From the NCBI GenBank assembly GCA_036873135.1, contig JAPTYO010000020.1, positions 6,130,081 to 6,194,080 on the forward strand: a stretch of 64,000 bases of DNA, in the 5' to 3' direction. Numbering within the stretch: position 1 is the first letter of the stretch; the number at the start of each line of letters is the position of its first letter. Below are positions 34,936 to 45,820 of this stretch, piece by piece. Source of the DNA: Clarkia xantiana subsp. parviflora (taxonomy: Eukaryota > Streptophyta > Magnoliopsida > Myrtales > Onagraceae). Made by a program: the position numbers and the translations under genes. Under the pieces are notes generated by a model. That model saw nothing but the letters and a program-made list of their open reading frames with translations, was not told the DNA's origin and did not search any database.

Positions 34936-37456
34936 TCAACCCGACGCCACGTCAGGGACACCCGCAACAACGACATCTCCACATGCCCCCGGGACAACAT
35001 CACCATGAGACGTACCCTCCACTATACGCGGCTCACCATAATCATCGAACACTAACTCGTATTCACGAGTATCAGCCTCAACAACAGCAGGGGCACTCGC
35101 CTCAACAATCGGGGTGGCATCCACCACAGTAGCAGGAGGAACGATCCCGTCCCTAAGACGTAAAGCAGCCACATGCCCAACGAAAAAAAGTAGAATACGG
35201 ACCCAATTGATCAAATCTTAGATCGGGGGCAATGACATATACCTGCTCAATAAGACCCTCAATGGAGTCATACATCATCTCATCGGCTCCTGCTCGGATA
35301 TCCTCAAGATAAGACTCAGAGCCTTATACTCCGCAACTCCTTCAGCCTTGCTCTCCTCCTGAGCCTCCTCCCTCACAGCTTGCAAGTAAAGGCTATGTGT
35401 CTCTCCATCTTCAACAACATTCTTCTGAAGGGAAGCAAGTTCAGACTCGAGCGCAACAACTCGAGCCCGACGAGAAGAACTCTTCGCCTTCAGATCAGCG
35501 AACTTCGAACCCAAGAAGCGCGCTATCTCCTTCGCGCTCTCCGCCTCATGACTAGCAATCTTGCACTTATCCTGGAGCGCCTTCTTCTCCTCCGCGAGTT
35601 CAATCACGAAGGAGGAAATGTTCGCCATCTGAGCGGTGACTTACAAAAGTAAAATGTTGTTGAAGATGAAAAATAAACAAGTGATGAAAACACTGAGAAA
35701 CATACATACAAGTTATATAAGAGTAAATAGAAATACTCACGGGCGCAAGACTCGCTAGAGCACCCTCAGCATACGACTGTGCGTCCTCAAGCTCGCTAGA
35801 ACGAACCCTCCGATCCCCAGGAGGGATAATCCGCTGAAGAACGCGTACCCCCACCTCGGGGGTAGTCAAACTGGCCTCCTTGGGGAAACAGGGTCCCCAA
35901 ACAGCAAAGGGTGCCCACTCCTCACCAGCAATAGAGTCCTTCCCAGGACAAACCAAGTCAGCACGGGTGAGTGCAGCAAGGGGTGGAACACATATGAACA
36001 TACACAAAGGATAAACAAAAGACGCAAATACGACAAGTATAACAGTGAAATAAAGTCAAGCAACATACCTGAGCGGGGAGTACCCTCCTCCAACGTCCGG
36101 TCCCTCGACCAGGGGGCAGACATACTGGAAGTACGAACCGGGCCTTCAACTCCCTTCCCCTTGCTAAGGGGAGTCTTCGATGCTTCGCCTCCTCCACTTT
36201 TCGAGCGTTTAGGATCGCTCGAGGGCCGCACGTCAGAGTCAGGACGTTTGGCCTTAGCCCGAGGCGGATTATCAACTGCAGCAACACGCTCGGTCACGAG
36301 TGGGGACCGACCTTCAAAAGGAACAAAGCAAGATGAGAACAAAAACGTGATACATAGACAAGGAAAACAATCCTACAAAAACACAACTTACCCGCGCTTC
36401 CCTTCCCGAGTCAAGGCTTCATGCCCTGGAGCACAGTGGAAACGTCCGTACGGCCACTCCGCACGGGAGGAACAGCACCACCCGTAGAACCCGCCTGCAA
36501 GCGCGAAGTTCTTCCATGACACTAGCCTACATCACAACACAATGAAGTTATAAAGATTCACAACATACCGAAGGACCTCACGAAGGAGGTGTTCAAATCC
36601 CAGCCGCGTGCAAGTCTCGCTCCGTCACACGATGCAAAGCCCTATAGGTGCGCGCCTTGTGCGCCCGGTATATCACATTCATCCCTGCTTTGTCCGACTC
36701 AGTAAACTCGCGAAAAGTTGTCACGGGATCAGGCTTGGTAGTGCGAACGATAGGCCAGGTTGTCCCCATGTCATTAGTAAAGAAATAATGCTTCTTCCAA
36801 CGGCCTTTGGAACGGTCGACAGCAGTTACAAAGCGAAGGGTAGTATCCCACTTCACCTCCCCCGGTCCCAAGGTAGAAAAATCGTCCTCCTTCATCAAAG
36901 GCCAGCGGACAGAGATGGAACACAAACCAGACACATCCGGACTCTGGAGCCAGAAGAAGCAACGGAAGAGCAGAGTCGAGTAATGCCATGACTTCTGATG
37001 GCATAACACTCAGAAGCAAACCCAATATCGGAGGCCGGAGGGTGGAAGATCGAGAGGAGAAATGCTGTAATAGCGACACAATCTACGCAAGTCCTGACAG
37101 TAAGGAAAGAGCAGACCCTCTCGAATCTGGGTGGTATATACGGCAGACAACTCCGCCGGAGGCACAGTAGGTGTCCCCACATCAGCATCCCTAACGACAT
37201 CAAAGGGAAAGAACGCCTCTACCAAGGGATGAAGCCCAGAAAGATCGACATAGATTTGATAATCGTCTCGGTCCATCACAATACCAGCAAATGTCTGGAT
37301 AAGATCTCCCGATTCCGAGTTAGGCTCCGAATCGGGGGAAGAGTATATATCCTCCACGGTCTCTGGCCTAGACGACTCCAGATCCTCCGACTGAGGATCC
37401 GAATCTGAAATAGAACAATGTCTAACTAAGGGAGTTGGAATATGGGACTTACTCAT
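34936..37456 (-). pseudogene. Antisense 'gypsy-type transposase' ORF of element C, spliced
   Basis: Read on the - strand. The start at 37456 (MSKSHIPTPLVRHCSISDSD) leads to LSGLHPLVEAFFPF, then LLFPYCQDLRRLCRYYSI and RYWVCF. One in-frame stop (37009-37007) follows, and the frame continues VLCHQKSWHYSTLLFRCFFW to 36593. This matches the plant family annotated as putative gypsy-type transposase (PF04195), a domain unrelated to integrase. Later segments look like exons: 36342-about 36070 (basic, KRPDSDVRPSSDPKRSK, then a GT donor), about 35968-35742, and 35628-34936, a coiled coil (EKKALQDKCKIASHEAESAK) followed by DEMMYDSIEGLIEQV in another frame. Such antisense ORFs are known near the 3' LTR of Tat elements. 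Function is unknown. This copy has a stop and frameshifts. Confidence 0.75.
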
Positions 37457-39196
37457 ATTGATAAACCCTGCGAGTCGAGAAGGTAATCCTAAGGACAGAC
37501 GCGCCAGCTCCTCACCCTACAACTCCTATAAGGATACAACAACAATCTATTCAACGCACGCACATATATTCATCGCGACAACAACTACTACTACAATACA
37601 ACGAACATCCCCCACTCGGGGGCAACATCGTACTCATAAGCCTAGAAGTGTTCGACTACTACATAGTGAACAACCTCTATACGGGGGCAACTCTATGTCA
37701 GTAAGGGCCTCGTCCCAACACTGATACGGTTTACTTATGTGTATGCCCAGTTGTGCATGCCTATATGCACCTATATGCCCGCGTGCACCTACACGCGCCT
37801 ACGCGCGACTACATATGTCCGCACACACCTACATATGTTCTCACATGATTATATGTGTCTATACATGTCTATACATGACCATGCGTGTCTACACTCACTC
37901 ATGCATGCCTATGCACGCTTACGTACACTTACATGCATCTACATACACGTGCATGGCCTAAGGTGAACATCTAAGGTAATTGATGCAAAACATATTCATG
38001 ACGTTATTATCTATATGTCTATGCTATCTAACACATGTAGGATATGGATACATTCATACATACTTGGGGACATACAAAATTATGGCTACATCCATCACCA
38101 TGCCATCAAGTATATACATACATATCATGCCAACATATAGCACAATCAAGGATGACAATCAATATGGGAAGTAACACTCCTATCCTATACATACTAGAGC
38201 TAAAACACTTAGCCATTTTCATGCTCTTTTTTCCATAGTGAATTGTGTTAGGCATTTCATCAAACACCTTGTGGGCATGAATAGTCAAGTTTCAATCAAG
38301 ACAAGGATTGATCAAACTGAAGCAAGTAAAGGTGCCTACATACCTGGAAATGGTTTTAATCAACCCCGAAAATCCGAATCACCACAAAAATCGAGGTCGG
38401 AAGCCCCGTTCCCGCCGCCTGAGCTCACGTCGTCGATGACCTGCCGTCTCTCCGCCGCCGTGGTTCCTGTCGCCGCTAGCCCCACCGCTACGAGCTGGTC
38501 CCTCCTGTGAGTGGTGGTTGGCCGGTGATGAAGGAGTGTGGGTGGATGAGTGGCTTGGGTGCTAAGTCACTTACTCCTCAAGAAAAGGGAGAAGACAATT
38601 TTGAAATGTGGAGGTAAAGTGAGGAGTAATTTTCATGCTCTCCCTTTTTTATATATACATGTGGGTAATTCCCTATCATCTCCATATTTTTTCTAACTCT
38701 TTTGTATGGGTTATTGACACATACATATGCTTATACATCCACGCGTGCACATACATGCTTACACGTATACCCGTTTGCATATCCATGTCACGAGTCTATT
38801 ATCATGATCCCGGCATGCATATACTTACATCCCCATCGTTATATACTTATAAATGATCATATCTACATGTTTACTATCGTGACATTGTACGACACACGTC
38901 TATGCACGTGTATGCATATACTTTGGCTATACACACGTTAATGCTCACGTCCCTGTTGTATACATAGTCCTAAATCATTACATATATACATGTCATATAC
39001 GTAAATTTGCTACGCTAACCATGTCAGCATCTATAGTCACTCCTATTAAACAAAAGGCAGGACATGCGACATTGAGGCCCACGCGCCGACGTACGGTAAG
39101 TCCACACCAAGGTAACACCGAAACTTAAATCGAACGTATACTCTATCGAAAATAGAGTCAAGCAAGGGTCACGCCATTACATGACTCGGGGGCAAA
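37457..39196. other. 3' region of element C upstream of the antisense ORF, with RY tracts and PPT
   Basis: No supported gene. Two tracts (37737-37960 and about 38715-38990) are irregular alternations of TG/CA/TA words (ACATATG, CACGTG, GCATGC types). A GC-rich island lies at about 38395-38525. A conserved-looking block (about 38210-38290) reads HKVFDEMPNTIH on the - strand. The polypurine tract TCGGGGGCAAA ends at 39196. The region may hold the promoter of the antisense ORF, but I see no convincing TATA box. Confidence 0.5.
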
Positions 39197-39854
39197 TGAT
39201 GGGTATACGTCCGATTCGGGTTCGTTTTATAATTATTCGGAATTCGCCTACACGTCAAACCCACTAAACGGTCCCAAAATAATCACCCGCAAGTCTAAAA
39301 CGGCCCAGGGTACGCGCGCGCGTACCATGAGCATAGGACTCGTCCAGATTGTCCGACAATCCGGACCGGAATCCGGATTGCTAACAATCCGGAGGTCGGG
39401 ATTGTCTAACAATCCCGACCTCCGGATTACGTTTAGAAATGCGCGTGACTCCTATATACGCGCGTACGACACTTGTCGGACTCTCCGACGTCAACTCCTT
39501 ACTCGTCCACGTCCGGTTCACTTTTTCACAATTAAACCAACGTTGGACCGTTCAAAATCTGGTCTGATTTAAAAGTTTCCTATAAATAGGGGCCTTGATA
39601 ATTCATTTGACAAATAAGTTGACGCCGAAGCTCTGACCTCTCTCTAAAATTTCTCTCTCTAGAATCCTAATTTAAGCTTCGGAGAGGGCTCATCGCACTC
39701 CACCCCCCCCCCCCCCTCTGCGTGGTATGCGATACTCCCCCTCGTGCAGGTATCCGAAGACGCACGTATCCCGGCACGTGCGAAGACCCGCTACCTCGAC
39801 GACCCGAAACGCATACATCAGAACCCGACTCTCCACCGAGGGAAGGATCCAACA
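39197..39854 (+). repeat. 3' LTR of element C
   Basis: 658 bp, TGATGGGTATACG to GGATCCAACA, with TATA box TATAAATA at 39581-39588 and a C-run (39702-39716). It contains the long hairpin annotated next. Confidence 0.93.
39386..39428. repeat. 20-bp perfect hairpin in the LTR of element C
   Basis: Arms 39386-39405 and 39409-39428 are exact reverse complements with a 3-nt loop (CTA). Directly upstream is a related smaller hairpin (CCGGATTG-CTAA-CAATCCGG, 39371-39390). In the 5' LTR copia B inserted within the left arm of the equivalent hairpin. Confidence 0.85.
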
Positions 39855-39924
39855 AAACTTATATAGTGTTCAAACTCTTCAATCTAATCGACGTGGTATA
39901 ACTCACTCATATGTACACTTAACA

Positions 39925-40178
39925 ATCCCCCTTACATGTGAGTGCACCGTAGTTCCCTTCAACCGGGAGTCTATCCACATCGTAACTTCCCCTTAACAGG
40001 AAGTCCATGACACTTAACTGTGGAATTTTTCAAACTAGGCCCATGAACGACCACGCCATGCACCGAGCCAGAGGACAAACTCGAAACAACATGTACCACG
40101 TGTCGCCGTCCTTACCGGGACTCACCAATTTGTGCCCTTCCAAACTTCCCGAACTGAGCCACCGACTCTGATACCAGT
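39925..40178 (-). other. Internal region of the TRIM
   Basis: 254 bp with no coding capacity. The + strand begins ATCCCCCTTACATG (complement of the polypurine tract) and ends with ACTCTGATACCAGT (complement of the primer site). Confidence 0.75.
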
Positions 40179-40354
40179 TGTTGGAGATTAAAACTGGGGA
40201 GCAAGCCCAAGCCTACTACATAAGCTCACTACTAAGGTTTCATACTAAAATCAATTGGTAATAATAGGAGTAGCGAACAACTATTTAATCTAACTAATAT
40301 CGTGCAACTCAATCTAACTAATATCGTGCAACCTAGTCACATATGCACTTAACA
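40179..40354 (-). repeat. 5' LTR of the TRIM
   Basis: It starts (+ strand) TGTTGGAGATT and ends ATGCACTTAACA. It contains a small internal tandem CAATCTAACTAATATCGTG (about 40310-40332 and its copy before it). Confidence 0.75.
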
Positions 40355-40359
40355 TTATA

Positions 40360-41897
40360 CACATAAGTTAATAATAAAATATTTAAATATGTATTAATCC
40401 ATTTAGAAATATGGTCATGTTTGCTAAAATCAGGTGTATGAGGAATATATTCTGATGGATGCTTCGTGGAAGAAGTATAGCGTTGGGCGCCGACCAACAC
40501 CGAGTTAATTGCACCCCTAAACTATCAAATGATTAGTTTGAGGGTTAATGATTAAATGGTTAGTTCAATTTTTTAACAATACAAGCTTAGCTTTTGCGTA
40601 TAGATAAATTGTTAACTCTATTAAATATTTCGTATAATCGGTTATGTTGTAATCTGGACAGGAATTGCAGGTCATGTTGCTTGTCATAAAAAAAAAAAAA
40701 ACTCTTGAAATGTTTTTTATGTTAGTATGAAACTTTATAATTTCAGTTATGTGATAGCGATTCAACGCTTCATCATTTAAACAGATGTAGGGATTCAAAC
40801 CCCGCTATTACCATGTGAATGAAAATATGTTTATAATTAGCTTTTACCTCTTACGTGCTACAAAGCTGCCCTCCAAATATGTTCCCTATTAAAACCTGCG
40901 GAAAAAAAAGACTATATAGTAGAAAAGCGAAATTTATCATTTAAAGATAGTTTCTCGCTTTTTTTATATATAAAAAAAGAGTTGCTTTTAAATTAGACGG
41001 AATATTTAACTGAGCTTACCATTTGTTTTTATTTTTTTTAACCATTTATTTATTTATATATTCATATATCTTAATTAAAGAAGAATCTCTGGACCATGCA
41101 TTAATAAATGAGAAACCCTCATTAATACCTTGCTTCAGCTAGCTCTTCTAATTATAATAAAATGATAATAATATAGTTCCTATTGTACTAATTAAAACAC
41201 TTTAATTTATGTCTACATTTACAAACAGATATATAATAATAAAGTAGAAGAAAAAATTTAGTAAAACTTTGAAAGCAAGTAGACAACTGCCCGTACGTCC
41301 CCTGTGGTCCGTATATTAAGATTGAATTCAAACCCTAATAATTGAAGAACGTGAACTGTGTCTCTACTTACACCAAAGCTAAGTTGGCAACAAACTAAAT
41401 AAATATATATAAATATATATATATATACTCAATTGTCGACAGGTCTAAGAAGTCAGATCAGCTCATTAATCCTAAACTAATTTCTTATATCTTGTTTCAT
41501 TAATTAACCGTCACAGTTCATCAATAAAAAAAAATATTCTACTTGATATATAAATAAATATTTCCTGACTATATTGAGTTACTTATTATTTTTCAAAATG
41601 TTGATATTTTGTTATACTGACTACCGTAGTTGAGATAGCACTATTTATGAATGTTCATCTGTATCGTCTTAGAAAAATCGAACCAATAGCTCATTCTAAT
41701 GTTGATTCGAACCCCGAACAACTTGTCAAGGTTTGATTGAACACAGTACAATAAATTTTGGGTTCGATCAGAACAACAAAACAAACCCAAGGGACTTGCT
41801 GTTTAAGGTTTATAATAACAGTTCTAGACATGGACGATGTTAGGAAATTTGTTTATAGGGCAAGAATTAAACTATAATGGGTTGTTTGGATGGACGT
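40360..41897. other. AT-rich spacer
   Basis: No coding sequence was found. A-run at 40687-40700, AT-rich microsatellites near 41400-41430. The last bases (GGGTTGTTTGGATGGACGT) precede element F and contain its target site GACGT. Confidence 0.6.
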
Positions 41898-42504
41898 TGT
41901 TGGGTTACGATTATTGAGGATAAACTAACACTACAAGAAAAAATATGATTCCACACAAAATTTGTACACACCGGAATTACTGTGTGTGATTAAATATCGA
42001 ATGCACACGACATACATACCAAATTAGATAAAAAGTGTGATTTTTCGGTCCCATACAATTTTCACACTAAAATACGCACACAAAATATTCGGAGTGTAAT
42101 ATGTATGTCTTTTTTTAGAGTTTCACTCAAACTAAACACCGATTTGGAATGTGTGTAACATTCAGTGTGTTCTATGTTTGTAATTGGTGTGTAGTTTTAC
42201 CGGATGAAGTTGGTGTGTAAAGTTGGGTGATGTAGCCGTTTGTAACTAGTGTGTAAATCTTATTAATAGTAGTTTAAATAAATAAATATGAAAAATGGGG
42301 ACTAAAGATTTGAACTCAACACCTTTAATACAGAAACACACGCTATCACCAACTTAGCTACTAATTTTTTTTTTTTATCAAGTTTATGTATATATATATA
42401 TATATTTAATGATCTCATTTCTATTAATATGTAGAAATAATCTGGATTTGAGTCGGGTTTCGGGTAAAATGGTTTCGGGTCATAAGCCCGACCCAGCATG
42501 TTGA

Positions 42505-42804
42505 TTGTTGACCCGAGTTTGCCATAGCCAAACCCTAGTATTTAATCACTCCTTAGTGCCACATAGCTGTTCAAACTTCAAAGCCTTCCCAAATTCTTCA
42601 TCGGCATGGTCTGATCTTTTCAGCCCACAACAAATCCATCTCTTCGAACAATTATTCGTCTCCGTCCAGCTCGGTACCCTGTCGCAGCGCCTCTCCTCAT
42701 CGTCAACACCTGCATCGATTTCATCTGGGTCCAAGGTTGTCGCCTCTGCAGTTCTCTCGACTTTGTTCTTGGAGGAAACATCAGATCTACTTTTATTTGC
42801 ATAA
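42505..42804 (+). pseudogene. Exon-like captured sequence in CACTA element E
   Basis: An open frame of 99 codons, Ser/Leu-rich, starting just upstream of AAACCCTA (telo-box-like, frequent in plant 5' leaders). It reads FSPQQIHLFEQLFVSVQLGT and SSSSTPASISSGSKVVASAV. It is followed by long T-rich, intron-like DNA to about 45200. I do not recognise the protein, and the - strand is also partly open. It may be the 5' part of a host gene picked up by the transposon. Confidence 0.35.
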
Positions 42805-45800
42805 TGGTTCAGATTTCAGAAAAGTACAGTTATTCTACTTCGCCAGTGTTTGCATTATGTCGGACCCGTTAGCTGCCATAGTCTCAGACTGAGAACGCCT
42901 TCACGCTACCACCGAGCTCCGCCACTGTCTGAATGGTCTCCTTTCTTCTCGAATTGAAGACGAGGACCCTCTTTGCGTCCAGATCTGAGGGGTCAATTGT
43001 GTTCCAGATAAGGCCTGCTTCGCATTACATGCACTTTCAGTTTTTTTTTCTCAGTTCCTATTTTTATTTGTATATTGAATGCCTAGTAATTTTTTATTTT
43101 CTTAGTTTTTATTTTTATTTTTGGAGTTAGATTTATATTCTTCAGTCCATTTGGGTTTTCTTGATTTTTGCTGTTTCATATTCTTAATTATATAGTTTAA
43201 CACACATTTATAAGATTTCAGCATTTTTTTTCTTTTAATTAATAGATAGTTATATCATCAACACTCAAGTAAGTTAGCTAACAATTATATTAAACTGTTT
43301 TAGGTAAGCTCGGTTCATTGTCTTATACTAAACTGCAGCTTCTTTCGGTAGTTGTAGTTGACTGCTTCTCATTTTCTATTCTTAAAAACCCTTGCATTTG
43401 TAAATCATGTTAAGTACTGAGTGTTTATAAATTTACTAGGATCTCTTGAGCGCCATTGGTGTCTGTATGAAGGAGAATGAAATTCTGTTGCAATCAAGTC
43501 ACTCTAATTGTTAGGTTTTGTTTCATTGGAAAGTCTAACTCTTTATAGGAATTTAATTGTGTTTTTATAAATCCTACATACCCATTCTTACCTTAGTCAA
43601 TAGACGAACAGACAACTCAACTATAATTCATTATTATATTATGGTATCATTTTACCTGGTATGAATTTCTATCTCATAACCTTTATACCAGGTAATGTTT
43701 ATGTTTATGATTTTGTATTTCTATTTCATCTTTCGTTCAAATTATTGTCATTTATGAAACTTGAACTGGAACACAATGGATTTGATGAAATCTTCATTAG
43801 GCAGACTAGGCGTGATCCTTAACTATATATTGTTTCTATACAACGTGGTGAATTGAATATTACGCTTATTTGTTGATGTTGTGTTGTTTGATGCCATAAA
43901 ATGGCATTGTTTTTCTATGTTTTTGAACTTGGGAGATACTTCTCAATTATGCCTGTAGATCAGAGTCTATTAGTCTCTTTTAATTCCAATCGCGCTCTAA
44001 GAAGAAGAATCAGATACACACTCAAAGTCCCCTTCCCTTACCTCTCATTAAATTGTTTTCCAATATGGTGAAATTTCTTTAATCTTTTTCAATACGGTAC
44101 ATTATTTTCTTGGTTTGATACACCCATTTTGTGCTACTTGAAAAAAACTCTTCCAGAAAACTGTTCAAATATAGATGATTGATTTACTCAAGAATTCACA
44201 AATATTGTGTATAATCACTCTTGCATGTTTCATATTTATTTAATAGTTTTTCCACTAAGCTCTTTCTATTGGTGGTGCTAACTTTTTCCAGCAACTTGGG
44301 ACATGTGAATCAGTACTTTTTTTGGTTTGAATACCCTTTGTTTTGGGATTGAACTTAGGCCAAGCGAAAGTGGTTTATGATTTATTTGTATTATTGCTCA
44401 TGTTCACAGCAGGGGGTGTGCATGTGAAATGGAAAATAAGAGGATCTGTCATCCAGATAGCAATGCATCGACAAGGTACCTTGATAGGTACCTATTGGTT
44501 AGCAATAGACATTCATGCTCATTAACCATTGAATTTATACCGATGTTTTCATGATTTCTATATCAATATCGATTTGAGGAACAAAAAAGATGGTGATTTA
44601 GGACCTGCATATGGAAAAACATGATCTGGTTATAACTTTTAATAAATTGTTTAAGGCTCCTTCAAAAGGTATTCAACGACTTTTCTCATATCTTTTTCTT
44701 AACCCCAACCGTAAACACTAAATCCATAGGGGTAATATGTTAACTTTGTGCTTGAGTTGATTTTGATAAATTGTGTTTTTGTAGGTTTATGTGATGTTTG
44801 TAATTTTGGTCTTTCATTGATCCCAATTTTGTTGGTTGTCTTGAGAATTCTATGGGCCTAAGCAACTAGCTGGAATCACAAGGCCACAACTACATTGTCA
44901 TCGATGACAAAAAAAGGTCCATATTACGGAAATTTCCTATATTTTAGAACATTTTCCCTTTACATTAATCAATTATTGACTTTATAATGCTTTCTGTTGT
45001 AGGAGACGAACTCAGGAGCTATCATTTCTTGGCTAAGTCCATCTAATAGATTTTCAGCTTTGGCCATTTGAGAAGAGTCGTCTTATGGTGGGGTTTTAGT
45101 AGTCTTCGGAAGCTTGGATCGAGTATTGCCAGCCGGAATTGCATGTTATTTTTGCCTAAAGAAATCCAAGTCAGACCTAGACATAGTATTTCAATGTACA
45201 TTGGCTTTTGACATCTGCATTGTGAATTGAAGCCACATAAACATATACTATGATTATTGATTATGATTTTTATGCTTATATTTAAGATAGAATTGGTGTT
45301 TCTTAAAAGATTGCATCTGAGTTATAAAAGTAATATAAAATTCTAAATGACATTTTTCACATCAAAGAAAAAAGTACTAAAGATTGAAAGTAAAATTGAA
45401 TTTTTTGATTCAAAAAAATATCATTGGTGTCAACATTATGCATACTTAAGATAATTTTTTGAATCTAAAAGTGTAATACTATATGTGTAAAATAGAATTG
45501 GACTACATGTAGCTAAAGAACTCTATTAGAATTAATTGTTTCATTACTAATTATTATAAATGGAGTTTAAAATATGGTTACTAAATATTCTTTGTTGAAA
45601 CAACAAATATAATACTAAATTTAATAAATAGAGTTCAAATAGGAGTTGCTAAATGTAATTTATGTGAAATGATAAATTTGATACTAAAATTGAATATAAG
45701 GATTGAGAAGGGTGTTGCTAAAGATAGCATTTAGTATCAAACATTATCACACCAAAAATATTACTGATTTTGAAAAAAAAAAAAATTAGTCCACATGGAT

Positions 45801-45820
45801 TCCACACGGAAATTGAATAA
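42805..45820. other. Interior of CACTA element E
   Basis: No supported gene. It is T-rich with short GC-richer islands (42840-43010, 44330-44525, 44850-45180), as in a gene with introns. I cannot join the islands into a recognised protein. Confidence 0.5.

Larger units (their letters stand above)
18839..39854 (+). mobile_element. Ty3/gypsy (Tat-like) retrotransposon C, non-autonomous
   Basis: LTRs of 627 bp (5', split by copia B) and 658 bp (3') start TGATGGGTATACG and end GGATCCAACA. A perfect 5-bp duplication AAACT lies at 18834-18838 and 39855-39859. After the 5' LTR comes TTTGGCGTCGTCC, the primer site type of Tat-group elements, and TCGGGGGCAAA is the polypurine tract before the 3' LTR. 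Inside are gag, protease, a second gag-like block with zinc knuckle, tandem repeats and an antisense spliced ORF. There is no RT, RNase H or integrase, so mobility would need proteins from a relative. Confidence 0.9.
18722..39924 (-). repeat. 3' LTR of the TRIM, split by element C (18722-18838 and 39860-39924)
   Basis: The first part shares GTTTCATA, CCAATTAGTAATA and GGAGTAGT with the right LTR. The second part shares ACTCATATGTACACTTAACA with its end. The two parts join across the AAACT duplication of element C. The first bases (ACGTTGG in place of TGTTGG) have decayed. Confidence 0.7.
18722..40354 (-). mobile_element. TRIM-type miniature LTR retrotransposon, split by element C
   Basis: Without the insertion the element is about 610 bp: LTRs of about 182 and 176 bp and an internal region of only 254 bp (39925-40178). 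The perfect 5-bp duplication TTATA flanks it (18717-18721 and 40355-40359). The internal region has a - strand primer site (CTCTGATACCA at 40166-40176, complement of the iMet site) next to the right LTR, and on the - strand AAGGGGGAT as polypurine tract next to the left LTR. No protein is encoded. This is the plan of terminal-repeat retrotransposons in miniature. Confidence 0.75.

Noticed and set aside
37737..38941. Open frames of 60-90 codons rich in His, Tyr, Met and Cys
   Set aside because: They lie in alternating purine-pyrimidine DNA that is open in several frames and have no recognisable domain.
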